A stretch of DNA of 64,000 nucleotides. It comes from Methanobacteriota archaeon (lineage in GTDB: Archaea; Halobacteriota; Methanomicrobia; Methanomicrobiales; Methanomicrobiaceae). A program made the translations under genes and the position numbers. Of the stretch, positions 8,888 to 17,595 are shown piece after piece. Each line of letters begins with the position of its first letter. Within the stretch, counting starts at the first letter, position 1. The notes below the pieces were generated by a model. It had not been told where the DNA came from. It saw only the letters and a list, made by a program, of their open reading frames with translations, and searched no databases. The stretch is taken from contig JAENYT010000002.1 of the NCBI GenBank assembly GCA_016841665.1, positions 1-64,000 on the forward strand, read 5' to 3'.

Positions 8888-8966
8888 TCCAATTTGGACC
8901 GTTTTATTCATTTCTAGTCCAAATTTGTTCGTTTTAAATCATCTAAATTCAAATTTGCCGTTTTTT
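8888..8966. repeat. Three phased direct repeats in the pdaD upstream region
   Basis: The motif TCCAAATTTGNNCGTTTT occurs at 8888-8905 (as CCAATTTGG), 8918-8935 and 8949-8966, with starts 30 and 31 bp apart, i.e. about three helical turns. The CAAATTTG core is itself a palindrome. The array lies 35-110 bp upstream of the pdaD TATA box, an activator-like position, and about 280 bp before the DOMON gene. Confidence 0.6.
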
Positions 8967-9211
8967 CGTGGTCAAAATCAAAAACTATCGGCGTAATGAA
9001 GAGGCAATATCGTCGCTCCCTCCCCTGAATCGTCCTTCAGAAATTGTCGTTCACCCAACCCTGACAGCAGCGGTGTTCATCGTGTGCAGGCGGCCGGGCC
9101 CTGTTACGTTCGCGCTGGCTCCCGCAGCTGTTCCGCGCCGTCCGGTGCGGGAGCCCTCTCTTCCTCCTGCGCAAAGCAGCGGGGAGAATCCAGCTCATGT
9201 GACATACATTA

Positions 9212-9218
9212 TTTTTAT
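9212..9218 (+). promoter_or_regulatory. TATA box for the DOMON lipoprotein gene
   Basis: TTTTTAT centred 28 bp before the ATG at 9243, consistent with a leaderless transcript. Confidence 0.5.
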
Positions 9219-9242
9219 CGTGCGTGGTGTATACGACCTCCA

Positions 9243-9902
9243 ATGAAACTCCTTTCTCTCTGCTGCATGGTTGCCCTTCTGGTGATGGCGGCAGCGTGTA
9301 CGGAGCAGCAACCTCAGGATGCGCCGCCCACAGCAGATCCCACATCGGTGACGACTCCCTCTCCCTCCCCCGGTGGAGGTGCCGAACCGGCCGCGACGCT
9401 GATGCCCTCTACGTGGGTTGCCGACGGCGTCATCTCCGGGGGAGAATATGCCAGCAGCAAGGAGGTGGGGCCGGGCTACACGGTGCACTGGAACAACGAT
9501 GCGGAGCTGCTGACCATGGGGCTGGAGGCGCAGGTGGAGGGCTGGGTGGCCATCGGCTTCGATCCCACCAGCAGAATGAACGAGGCCGATATGGTGCTGG
9601 GATGGGTTGAGGGCGGCCAGGCGATCCTGCAGGACCAGTTTTCCATCGGCCCGACCGGGCCGCACCCCCCCGACACCGATCTCGGGGGGACCGATGATCT
9701 TCTGGAGCGTGCCGGGAACGAGCAGGACGGTACCACGGTTATTGAATTTTCCCGGAGGCTCGACACCGGCGATGCGTACGACAGAGTCCTCGTCCCCGGC
9801 CAGACCGTCCACATCATCTGGGCCCTCTCTTCGAACGACGATCCGACGCCGATGCATGACGTCGGCCGGGGAAGTGCGGAGATCACGCTTGCGACGGCGT
9901 GA
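9243..9902 (+). CDS. DOMON-domain lipoprotein
   Basis: A 219-residue exported protein: hydrophobic signal with lipobox MAAAC (residues 16-20), a Pro/Thr/Ser-rich linker to about residue 55, then a DOMON-type beta-sandwich (GYTVHWNNDAELLTMGLEA, GWVAIGFDP, ADMVLGWVEGG, HIIWALSSND). DOMON domains bind haem or sugars; a DOMON with a methionine near MNEADMVLGW fits a haem-binding version, though this is inference. It would be anchored on the outer face of the membrane. It converges on ferritin. Confidence 0.8.
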   Translation: MKLLSLCCMVALLVMAAACTEQQPQDAPPTADPTSVTTPSPSPGGGAEPAATLMPSTWVADGVISGGEYASSKEVGPGYTVHWNNDAELLTMGLEAQVEGWVAIGFDPTSRMNEADMVLGWVEGGQAILQDQFSIGPTGPHPPDTDLGGTDDLLERAGNEQDGTTVIEFSRRLDTGDAYDRVLVPGQTVHIIWALSSNDDPTPMHDVGRGSAEITLATA

Positions 9903-9967
9903 TCGCCCTCCCGTTCACGCATCCGTTAAAATTGGATCTCCCGGGGTAAAAAAGGAAAAGGATAATG

Positions 9968-10492
9968 TTACGGTGATTTCTCTGTCGCAGGCGGGGTGAA
10001 GACCCGTGCCTGCAGCTCCTTGTCCAGCATGTAGAGCATCCCGCTGCCGCCGCCCTCCTCGATCATCCTGAGATTGTCGAGGATCTCTGTGGCGTTTGCT
10101 TCCTCCTCCACCTGTTCGTTGACAAACCACTGCAACATGTTGTAGGTGGCGTGGTCTTTTTCCTCGATGGCGAGGTTGACGAGATTGTTGATCTTGGAGG
10201 TCACGAGCTGCTCGTGCTCGAGCTGGTGCTCGAAACCCCTTCGCGGGGACTCCCATTCGGCCTGGGGAGCATCCACCTGCTGGAGGATGACGCGGCCGCC
10301 GCGTGCGATGACGTAGTCGAGGAATTTCAGGGCATGCGCCTGCTCTTCCTGGAACTGCACCCTCTCCCAGTTGGCGAACCCGCGCAGGCCGAGGGATTCG
10401 TACCAGGTGCTCATGGAGAGATAGAGGTATGCGGAGTAGAACTCCCACTTGATCTGGTCATTGATCGCTTCTTCAATTCTCGCATTCAACAT
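9968..10492 (-). CDS. Ferritin
   Basis: Iron storage and ferroxidase protein of 174 residues. E17, E50 and H53, with the EEQAH motif, fall at the same positions as the ferroxidase ligands of bacterial FtnA. The ATG at 10492 is preceded by GGAAGTG; a GTG at 10501 would add only three residues. A TATA element (10536-10545, CTATATAATT) lies about 48 bp upstream. Confidence 0.92.
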   Translation of the reverse strand: MLNARIEEAINDQIKWEFYSAYLYLSMSTWYESLGLRGFANWERVQFQEEQAHALKFLDYVIARGGRVILQQVDAPQAEWESPRRGFEHQLEHEQLVTSKINNLVNLAIEEKDHATYNMLQWFVNEQVEEEANATEILDNLRMIEEGGGSGMLYMLDKELQARVFTPPATEKSP

Positions 10493-10535
10493 GGTTACCA
10501 CTTCCTTGGACTATGCGCTCTTGTTGAAGAGGGGG

Positions 10536-10545
10536 CTATATAATT
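10536..10545 (-). promoter_or_regulatory. TATA box for ferritin
   Basis: Minus-strand AATTATATAG about 48 bp before the ferritin ATG. Confidence 0.5.
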
Positions 10546-10570
10546 GTTCTGAACCTCTGGCCCCGCTCCT

Positions 10571-11914
10571 CTAGACGAATATGTTCCGAATATCCCACCC
10601 CCCGGTAGGATAGGCCCAGTTGATCCCCCGGAATACCTCGGCCGGGAGATGCTCCTTCATCGCCAGTGCGAAGAGATTGATCTGCTCATCGGCGCCGTAG
10701 CCGAGCAGGTGCGCACCCAGAAGAAAGCCGTCATCGTCGACCAGGATCTTGTATCCTGAAGTGGAGAGGCCGACACGCCGCGATGCGTACCATGAGGAGG
10801 TATCTTCGAAGTGGCGCACATAGCGAAGGTTTTTGGACTGCGCCTCCTCCTCGGTCATGCCGACCATGGCCAGGGGTGGGTAGGTGAACACGACGGCCGG
10901 GAAGAGGGAGTAGTCCGCCCGTACCGAATTGCCCTGGAGAAGGTTGTGGGCCACGGTCTCCCCGTCCGCGGTCGCCACGGAGGTGAGTTGGGGGCCGGCG
11001 GAATTGGCGTCGCCTGCGACATAGATGTCGGGATTGGTGGTGCTCTGGAGGAATTCGTTGACCTGGATCCGTCCACGGCTCACCGCCACACCGGCAGCCT
11101 CCAACTCGAGGTCTTCGACGGACGACACCCTCCCCGCCCCGTGGAGTGCCATATCCGCACCAAACTCCTGCCCCTCGTCCTCGCCGCCGACCACCACCAG
11201 TTCATCGCCGGTCTTTCGTATCGCCTTCACCGGCGCGTTCATGACAATCCTGATCCCTGCCTTTCGGGACTCCTCCGCCAGCATGTCGACCAGATCATGA
11301 TCAAATCCCCGGAGAAGGCGGGCACTCCGGTTGAGGATGGTCACCTCCGCGCCTGCACGGGCGGCGATATGCGCGAATTCAAACGAAATGAATCCTCCTC
11401 CCACGCATACGATCCGCCCCGGGAGCGCTTCGGCCGAGAGGAACTGATCGCTGGTGGTCAGGTGCTCTTCGCCTGGAATGTCCAGCGGTCGGGGGTGCGC
11501 ACCAGAGGCGATGACCACCTTCTGTCCTCTCACCTCTTCTTCCCCGATACGAAGTGTGTTCGGGCCGGAAAACCTTGCATGCCCCCGAAAGATCCGCATC
11601 CCCGCATCATCCATCGCACTTTTCATCGCCTCTGGAAGAGGCTCCGTGAAGGTGGTCTTGAACGCCACAAGATCCCCCCAGTCGATGGCCGGGGCATCGG
11701 TAATTCCCTTGTGCTCCAGCCCTTTCGCCCGGGCGACGACCTCGGCGGCGCCGGCAAGCACCTTCTTTGCATCGCATCCCCGCAGGGCGCAGGTCCCCCC
11801 GACGGGTCTCTCTTCGGCGACGGCCACCGACCATCCGGCATCCGCACATTCAAAGGCTACCGTTCTCCCTGCAGTACCGGTGCCGATGATCACCAGATCA
11901 AACTCCGCTGTCAT
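10571..11914 (-). CDS. FAD/NAD(P)-dependent disulfide reductase-like protein
   Basis: A 447-residue pyridine nucleotide-disulfide oxidoreductase. It has the N-terminal FAD loop IIGTGTAGRT, the redox pair GGTCALRGC (C42, C47), the NAD(P) loop CVGGGFISFE and the second FAD motif NPDIYVAGDAN. The C-terminal segment, which normally carries the HPTxxE catalytic base, reads NWAYPTGGWDI, so the His is a Tyr and the Glu is absent. It is therefore unlikely to be an ordinary glutathione, mercuric or dihydrolipoyl reductase. The ATG at 11914 was chosen because the fold begins there; the longer frame to 11998 is not needed. Confidence 0.85.
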   Translation of the reverse strand: MTAEFDLVIIGTGTAGRTVAFECADAGWSVAVAEERPVGGTCALRGCDAKKVLAGAAEVVARAKGLEHKGITDAPAIDWGDLVAFKTTFTEPLPEAMKSAMDDAGMRIFRGHARFSGPNTLRIGEEEVRGQKVVIASGAHPRPLDIPGEEHLTTSDQFLSAEALPGRIVCVGGGFISFEFAHIAARAGAEVTILNRSARLLRGFDHDLVDMLAEESRKAGIRIVMNAPVKAIRKTGDELVVVGGEDEGQEFGADMALHGAGRVSSVEDLELEAAGVAVSRGRIQVNEFLQSTTNPDIYVAGDANSAGPQLTSVATADGETVAHNLLQGNSVRADYSLFPAVVFTYPPLAMVGMTEEEAQSKNLRYVRHFEDTSSWYASRRVGLSTSGYKILVDDDGFLLGAHLLGYGADEQINLFALAMKEHLPAEVFRGINWAYPTGGWDIRNIFV

Positions 11915-12010
11915 TGCAATCCCCTTCAACGCGCAAAGGTTTTTTAGTTGTTGTGCCCCCCCGATCGAAGGGGCACGTGGCACGGTGAACCCGTACACAC
12001 CCTTCTGCTG

Positions 12011-12859
12011 CTATACACGCTGGTCCAGCAATGCGGCGATGGCCCCTTTCCGCTCCTCATCGCCCTGGCGCCCCTTGCTGAACTCCTCATCGAAGGTGGG
12101 TGCGCTGGTCCGGTAGAAGGTGCCGAGGGCGATTGCCGCATCACTGGAGTAGTCCCATTCCCGCATTTTTGCGCATGCGGCATTGAAGTCTGCGGGATCG
12201 TGGTCCTCCAGTTCATAGACCCGTGCATTGTAAGACTCGGTCATGTTGTAGTAGGTTGCGCATATCTGCAGCACGTCCACGAAAGAGAATCCCCGGTGAT
12301 CTATCGCCTCCCGTAGCGTCGAGCGGAGGTGATCGAGCTTGCGGGTGTAGGCGCGGGCAATGAAGGTCGACCCGCTCACCAGTGCCAGTTCCAGCGGATT
12401 GAAGGGCTTTTCAAGGCTGCCCGCGGGGGTCGACCGGCCGTGGAAATTGAGCGGCGAGGTGGGGGTGTACTGCCCGGTGGTCAGGCCGTACACCCTGTTG
12501 TCATGGACGATCAGGGTGATGTCAATGTTGCGCTTGGCGGCGAAGATCATGTGGGTGAGCCCTTCGGCATAGGCGTCGCCATCGCCCGCGCAGCAGATGA
12601 CAGAAAGATCGGGGTTGGCGATCTTGATCCCGGTGGCAACAGGAATGGTCCTCCCGTGGATGGCGTAGAAACTGTTGATATTCAGGTAGTCCGCCATTTT
12701 GCCGTGGCAGCCGATCCCGGTTACCAGCACCACATTGTCCAGTGACCTGCCCTCCTCTTCCATCCCGGCAAGCACGTCCTTGAGGGTGTGCTGGATGGAG
12801 AAGTTGCCGCATCCCGGACACCAGGTGTTCTTGGCATCGGTGATGAGCCGGCGGCTCAT
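12011..12859 (-). CDS. korB: 2-oxoacid:ferredoxin oxidoreductase, beta (TPP) subunit
   Basis: The thiamine diphosphate-binding subunit of an oxoacid:ferredoxin oxidoreductase, probably 2-oxoglutarate synthase making precursors by reductive carboxylation. It opens with WCPGCGNFSIQ, contributes cluster cysteines and has the TPP motif GDGDAYAEG followed by DNRVYGLTTGQYTPTS. Its 282 residues are normal. ATGA overlap with korA shows coupling. Substrate specificity cannot be read with certainty; pyruvate or branched-chain acids remain possible. Confidence 0.88.
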   Translation of the reverse strand: MSRRLITDAKNTWCPGCGNFSIQHTLKDVLAGMEEEGRSLDNVVLVTGIGCHGKMADYLNINSFYAIHGRTIPVATGIKIANPDLSVICCAGDGDAYAEGLTHMIFAAKRNIDITLIVHDNRVYGLTTGQYTPTSPLNFHGRSTPAGSLEKPFNPLELALVSGSTFIARAYTRKLDHLRSTLREAIDHRGFSFVDVLQICATYYNMTESYNARVYELEDHDPADFNAACAKMREWDYSSDAAIALGTFYRTSAPTFDEEFSKGRQGDEERKGAIAALLDQRV

Positions 12860-14508
12860 GCGATCACCTCCTCCACATGCTCACGCAGTTCTTCGAGGCT
12901 GAACGGGCGGCCGTCGTAGCGAAGGATAGCGTCATCGACACAGCATCCGAGCCCCTCCACGAGCCGGGTCAGCTGCCCGGTCAGGTTGTCCTCCACCGCA
13001 ACGAGGGTGGTGACGTCCTCGAGCGCAGCATTGAACGCCTGCACCGGAAACGGAGAGAGGACAAGCGGTTGAATCACCCGCAATCCTGCCTCCTCCGCGA
13101 CCTCGGTACAGACGCCGATGTTCGATCCCCAGCAGAGCAATGCGGTTTCCGCGGACCGCTTCCCGGCGGTGACCACCGGGGACAGGGTTTCGATCTGATC
13201 AAGCATGGCCTCTTCTTTTCGCATATGCTTTTCATTCAGCCAGGCGACGAGTACGGGGTCTTCGATGGTGGTGCCGTGTTCGTCGTGGTGGTAACTGTTC
13301 ACCTTGATCACCTCCCCCCCGAGGGGGACGGTAGCGAGAGGCGATACCCCCGATTCTGTGTCCGCATACCGGTGGTAGGGGGATCCCCCCTCCCATCGGG
13401 GTTCCCCCTCACGTCCGACCGGTTCGGGAATCTCCCGGTCAAAGGAGTAGGTTCCCTCGGCAAGCGTCTTGTCCACCAAGATAAAAGAGGGCGCCTGGTA
13501 CTTCCAGGAGAGGTTGAGCGCCCGTGCCGACCATTCATAAGCCTGCTCGGCATTCCCCGGGGAGATGACAAACCGCGGGAACTCCCCCTGGCCGGCATTG
13601 AGGATAAAATGCAGATCGCCCTGGGCAGTATAGGTGGGGATCCCCGTGCTGGGCCCTCCCCGCTGTCCCATCACGATCACCACCGGCACTTCGGTCATTC
13701 CCGCCATGGAGAGCCCCTCGGACATCAGGCAGAACCCGCCGCCCGAGGTTCCCACGGCGGTTCGTGCACCGGCATAGGCGCATCCCTGGGCCATGAGCAT
13801 CACGGCGATCTCGTTTTCGGGATGTATTACCTTGATCCCGAAGTCCCCGGCGGACCCGGCCAGGAAATGGAGGAGGCTTGAGGAGGGGGTCATGGGGTAC
13901 GCCACGTAGGCCTCGAGCCCGGCTTCGAGCAATCCGAGCCCTATCGCCTCGTTTCCCGTCAGAATGGGATGCGTCGTTTTTTCCTGGGGCGGGATGGGGT
14001 TCTGCTCTTCCACCGTATCGTACCCGCGGCGTGCAATGCGCAGGTTTGTCTCGATCTTTTTCGGGATCTCGAGGGTGAGCACCGCTTCCATGGTATCCCA
14101 GGGAATGCCTGCTGCCCTGCCGAATGCCCCGATAAGGCCGGTGTTCACCATGACAGAACTCCCTCCCTCTTCATCGACAATGTCCTCGATGGGAATTCCC
14201 ATGCCCTCGGCCTCGACTTTGTTGGCGTTGAACAGCACCACCGTCTCTGCATCACACCGCCACCGGTGGGTATCGACGGTGTTCTGGTCGAGCGCGAGGA
14301 GAAAATCAATCGCGTTGCGATGGGTGCCGATCCTGCGTGTGGATGCCCTGACGATGGCGAAATTGTGCCCGCCCCGGATCAGGGACGGGTAATCGTAGTA
14401 CATGTACTGGAAATAGCCCAGGTGGGAGAGGATCCTGGCGATCACGGATCCCGCCTTGTTGATGCCCTCTCCTGCTTTCCCCCCAATCAATATCGAATAA
14501 TCGTTCAT
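12856..14508 (-). CDS. korA: 2-oxoacid:ferredoxin oxidoreductase, fused gamma-alpha subunit
   Basis: A 550-residue fusion of the gamma domain (residues 1-180, GGKAGEGINKAGSVIARIL) and the alpha domain (from about 195, GNEAIGLGLLEAGLEAYVAYPMTPSS) of oxoacid:ferredoxin oxidoreductases. With korB it makes the two-gene form of the enzyme; no separate delta ferredoxin gene is next to it, so an external ferredoxin must be the acceptor. A TTTTATAG element lies around 14548-14556. Confidence 0.88.
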   Translation of the reverse strand: MNDYSILIGGKAGEGINKAGSVIARILSHLGYFQYMYYDYPSLIRGGHNFAIVRASTRRIGTHRNAIDFLLALDQNTVDTHRWRCDAETVVLFNANKVEAEGMGIPIEDIVDEEGGSSVMVNTGLIGAFGRAAGIPWDTMEAVLTLEIPKKIETNLRIARRGYDTVEEQNPIPPQEKTTHPILTGNEAIGLGLLEAGLEAYVAYPMTPSSSLLHFLAGSAGDFGIKVIHPENEIAVMLMAQGCAYAGARTAVGTSGGGFCLMSEGLSMAGMTEVPVVIVMGQRGGPSTGIPTYTAQGDLHFILNAGQGEFPRFVISPGNAEQAYEWSARALNLSWKYQAPSFILVDKTLAEGTYSFDREIPEPVGREGEPRWEGGSPYHRYADTESGVSPLATVPLGGEVIKVNSYHHDEHGTTIEDPVLVAWLNEKHMRKEEAMLDQIETLSPVVTAGKRSAETALLCWGSNIGVCTEVAEEAGLRVIQPLVLSPFPVQAFNAALEDVTTLVAVEDNLTGQLTRLVEGLGCCVDDAILRYDGRPFSLEELREHVEEVIA

Positions 14509-14640
14509 CGAATACCGCTTCCTGACACTCCGTTCATTCAGACGAAACTATAAAAGGATATCGAACGCAGTGGCGGCAGGAACGGGCGCAAGATCGCAGT
14601 ATATGGGCGAAGAGACGGCGCACCGGGAGATCCCGGCGCT

Positions 14641-15393
14641 TCAGAGTCCCCGCACCACCGGCGTTGCGGTCTCGTCGAAGGGATTGGTGCGCATCGCCAG
14701 CGAGAAGAGATAGGGATAGTTGCGTTTCATATATGCCATGTACTCAAGCCACTGGCAGACGAGGAGACCGTAGACGCGGTTGATGTCGCCGGCGAGGTGC
14801 TGGCGATCGCTCTCGGGGAGCCCGGTGAGGGCCGGACGGTGTTCGAGCTCCTCGGCGAGGTGAAAGGTCGCCCGCAGCACTTCGGTGAAAGATTCGTGCT
14901 CCAGCATGACCGGATTTTCCAGCATCCGCAAAAGAAAATCTCTCTTCTGTTTGAGAAAGTCCCGGAGCGCCACCAGGTCGATCTCGTCGACATCGACGGC
15001 GCAACGGTAGGTTCTGAGCTTTGCATCCACACGATCAAACTCCTCCGGTTCCCAGTCGCTGGTCACCACGAGGTCGTTTTTGATCGCACCAATGCCCGGA
15101 TCGTGATTGGAGAACAGGGTGAGCAGGGCGGTCCCCACCTCTGAGAAGAACGTGCCGATGACCACGCTCAGTTTCTCAAGTTTCTCCCGGCGTGCGCGAA
15201 CGGAGAGCAGCGAGTTGAGCACGATGGTGACCAGGAGGACGTTGACGGGGAGAAATCCCAGGGAGTTGAAGATGTAGTTCTCGGTACTTTCCAGGTTGTT
15301 CAGCACTGTCAGTTTAATGGCGTAGATGGTGATCGAGGTGAGGACAAGGAAGATGCCGAGTTTGATCTCCCAGCGGAGGGGTGTGTGCGTCAT
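14641..15393 (-). CDS. Membrane protein of unknown function
   Basis: A 250-residue protein with two N-terminal membrane helices (about 12-32 and 48-66) followed by a soluble helical region rich in charged residues (LKQKRDFLLRMLENP, HLAEELEHRP). The ATG at 15393 is the likely start; the frame remains open to 15429. I do not recognise a family. It stands alone between korA and a divergent lipoprotein gene. Confidence 0.6.
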   Translation of the reverse strand: MTHTPLRWEIKLGIFLVLTSITIYAIKLTVLNNLESTENYIFNSLGFLPVNVLLVTIVLNSLLSVRARREKLEKLSVVIGTFFSEVGTALLTLFSNHDPGIGAIKNDLVVTSDWEPEEFDRVDAKLRTYRCAVDVDEIDLVALRDFLKQKRDFLLRMLENPVMLEHESFTEVLRATFHLAEELEHRPALTGLPESDRQHLAGDINRVYGLLVCQWLEYMAYMKRNYPYLFSLAMRTNPFDETATPVVRGL

Positions 15394-15761
15394 GATAAGC
15401 AATGACCACGCGGGACGGTAAAAACGCAATGGTTTTTACCTTCGTTTTTCCTGGAGAAGGCTGGAAGGCAGGGGGATGCTTTAGCGGCTCCGGGCAGGCA
15501 GGGATGGCATCCGGGGAGGTGATCGTGGTTCTGGCCTCATTCCCGCGCCCGCCTTCGTGAACGGGCCCATCCGGACGATCTCGGAAGGCCGAATGGGGAG
15601 TGTGGGGCCGCTCCTCGATCACCGCTCATAGCTCCTCCCCGTCTCTCCCCCTCTTCTTTCGCCCTGAAAACGCCCATACGCTCACCGATTGCACGGTGTC
15701 CAGCCCGGTGGCATCGTCAAAGTACACAATCCTCATATAGCTTGCATTCAGAATTTTGGCT
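15394..15761. other. 368-bp intergenic region
   Basis: Separates two divergent genes. It holds the TATA element of the lipoprotein gene at its right end; I see no gene or repeat in the rest. Confidence 0.5.
15733..15740 (+). promoter_or_regulatory. TATA box for the 15762 lipoprotein
   Basis: TCATATAG centred about 25 bp before the ATG, consistent with a leaderless message. Confidence 0.4.
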
Positions 15762-16247
15762 ATGCAGTACAAACTCCTTGGACTGGTTCTCATCGCCGCA
15801 GTGCTCATGGCCTTTTCCTGTGCATGCACGGAAGAAGCAACAGAGGTGCAGACACCTGCCCCCACCACGGCAGCAACCCCCCTGCCGGCCACCCCTTCTC
15901 CAGAACCCACGGAAGAATTCTCACTGGAACCGTCTCCCACCGATGAAGTTCCTGTGTATAAGCAGGTGACCATTTCGGTGCATCGAAATGAGATTCCGGT
16001 GTATCCCTACCTCGCAATAAGGTTTGACGGCGGAAGAGGGCAGCCTGCCGTCACGGACCTTGATGTCACCGTGTATCTTGAAACCGGCGAAATTAAAAAG
16101 GCAAAACTGGAGAATAAAGTGGGAAGTGAAGTCCAGATTGATGGTTCTCTGGGAACCGACCGCGTCGTTGTCGTCGCCACCTACACGGATGGATCCCGGG
16201 CAAAAGTCTATGATAAAATTCATGAATTTGGAAAACGAGTACCTTAA
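15762..16247 (+). CDS. Small lipoprotein of unknown function
   Basis: A 161-residue exported protein: signal with a lipobox around AFSCAC, a Thr/Pro/Glu-rich spacer to about residue 62, then a small beta-rich domain (VTISVHRNEIPVYPYLAIRF, TDLDVTVYLETGEI, DRVVVVATYTDGSR). This resembles short surface domains seen in several methanogen lipoproteins but I cannot name the family. Confidence 0.65.
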   Translation: MQYKLLGLVLIAAVLMAFSCACTEEATEVQTPAPTTAATPLPATPSPEPTEEFSLEPSPTDEVPVYKQVTISVHRNEIPVYPYLAIRFDGGRGQPAVTDLDVTVYLETGEIKKAKLENKVGSEVQIDGSLGTDRVVVVATYTDGSRAKVYDKIHEFGKRVP

Positions 16248-16560
16248 TCCTTTTTTTATAGGTCCAGTCGCGCTCGGATCCCGATTGATTCCGTTATAGT
16301 ACCTTACAGGTTTTCGGACCGAAACCGGTATTCGCGTGCACACCCGTAGTAGCTCTCCGGGGGTGCCCCCCTCCACACAGGAGTATCTTCTGTCCGGTGC
16401 ACCTGCTGAAATTGGCGGGAAGGCCTCCTCTCTCCGGCGAGGGAGATGGCGGGACCGTCCCCTCCAACAACGGGTCTTCCCGCACGATCCCCTGACGATA
16501 TTTGCGAGCCTGGGGCCCCGTGAAGACGCGGGGCTGCCGCCTCCGCTTTGCTGTTCTTGC
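16248..16560. other. 313-bp intergenic region
   Basis: Lies between two converging genes. Apart from the T-tract at its left end I see no gene, repeat array or promoter. Confidence 0.5.
16251..16257 (+). terminator. Poly-T terminator after the lipoprotein gene
   Basis: Seven T directly downstream of the stop, in the form typical of archaeal termination. Confidence 0.4.
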
Positions 16561-17595
16561 TCATCTTCCGGCACGACCGCCCGCGGTCGGGGGGCTTTTA
16601 TTGTCCGCAAACGCGCCGCAGGCGAGCAGCGAGAGGAAGGGCAACACCAGTATCCAGTAGTGCAGGTACTGGCGCACAAAGATGGTCAGGAAGAATATGG
16701 CTGCAAAGAGAGCGATAGCCCGCTCTTCACGTGTGTTGAGCCCGTTCCTGGCGATCGCCGCGATGGCGAACACCGCCACCGGGAGCACGAACATACAGGA
16801 CAGCAGGAGGTTGGCGGCAAAGGAGAGCAGGTTGGTCGGCTGGTAGGCGGGGAGATCGGCAACACCGCCGGAGAGGTAGAAAGGGGTGATGCCGAAGGTC
16901 CAGGCGAGCGCCGCTTCGAAGGTCTCGGGGCCGTAGGCCGTGTAGAGGAGGAAGAAGGGGAGGGCGACAATTGCGATGAACGCAACAAAAAACGGCCATA
17001 ATGCTTTGCGGTCCCTCGTCCCCATCAGGTAGAGGAGCGGGATCATCCCCAGCACCGCATACTGCTTGAACCCCATGGCGAGACCGGCAAGCAAACCCGC
17101 GGCAGCTCCGTGGCCGCGGCGGGCGGCAATGTAGGCCCCGAGAAGAAACACGACGCAGAATTGTTCACTGAACAGAAAATATCCTTCCACAAACACCGCA
17201 GCGACCAGGTATATCAGCCCTGCGGTCACCCCGGACACCCACCCGTACACCTCCCTGCCGATGAAAAACATGAGAGCCGCTGCTGCAATGTTCAGGCCGG
17301 TCATGAGGGGAATATCCAGCGTCCCTGCCGGGGCGAGTGCGTCCATGGCCGCCACCGTGAAGAAGAGCAGAGGGGGCTTCGGATCGATATAGGCGATATA
17401 CGGGGAGAGCCCCGAGAGAATCGCCTCTGCCATGGCATGAAACCGCTGTGCGTCGTAGCTGATCCAGGCGCAGCCGGTGCCGCCGAGGAGAGCCATGATC
17501 ATGCCGATGCACCCCGCAATCAGGGTATAGCCCCCGATCACGACGGCAGGGTGGCGCAGCACTTCCCTGTTCAGGGTGACCGGGCGACCTTCCAC
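16561..17595 (-). CDS. ArnT/PMT-like (GT39-type) membrane glycosyltransferase
   Basis: A 344-residue polytopic protein with about nine membrane segments. The first extracytoplasmic loop has ISYDAQRFHAMAEAILSG and IDPKPPLLFF, the acidic-loop layout of GT-C enzymes that transfer sugars from polyprenyl-phosphate carriers. It is shorter than full ArnT proteins and lacks a C-terminal soluble domain. The GTG start overlaps the upstream reductase gene by 25 bp, so translation is coupled. The substrate is unknown; a role in surface glycosylation is likely. Confidence 0.72.
   Translation of the reverse strand: MEGRPVTLNREVLRHPAVVIGGYTLIAGCIGMIMALLGGTGCAWISYDAQRFHAMAEAILSGLSPYIAYIDPKPPLLFFTVAAMDALAPAGTLDIPLMTGLNIAAAALMFFIGREVYGWVSGVTAGLIYLVAAVFVEGYFLFSEQFCVVFLLGAYIAARRGHGAAAGLLAGLAMGFKQYAVLGMIPLLYLMGTRDRKALWPFFVAFIAIVALPFFLLYTAYGPETFEAALAWTFGITPFYLSGGVADLPAYQPTNLLSFAANLLLSCMFVLPVAVFAIAAIARNGLNTREERAIALFAAIFFLTIFVRQYLHYWILVLPFLSLLACGAFADNKSPPTAGGRAGR

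Larger units (their letters stand above)
8796..9242. other. 447-bp intergenic region
   Basis: Holds the pdaD promoter, the three CAAATTTG repeats and, at its right end, the TATA box of the DOMON lipoprotein. The middle (about 8970-9200) is GC-richer and shows no convincing gene; the short open frames there have no start signals or recognisable sequence. Confidence 0.6.

Noticed and set aside
8888-8966. Possible CRISPR array
   Set aside because: Only three imperfect copies of about 18 bp, 30 bp apart, AT-rich and with spacers too short; no cas genes nearby.
8968-9246. A 92-codon frame in the pdaD-DOMON spacer
   Set aside because: No ribosome site, no recognisable domain, and it overlaps the DOMON promoter.
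15626-15973. A 115-residue minus-strand frame
   Set aside because: It overlaps the start and signal sequence of the 15762 lipoprotein, which has a lipobox and TATA box.
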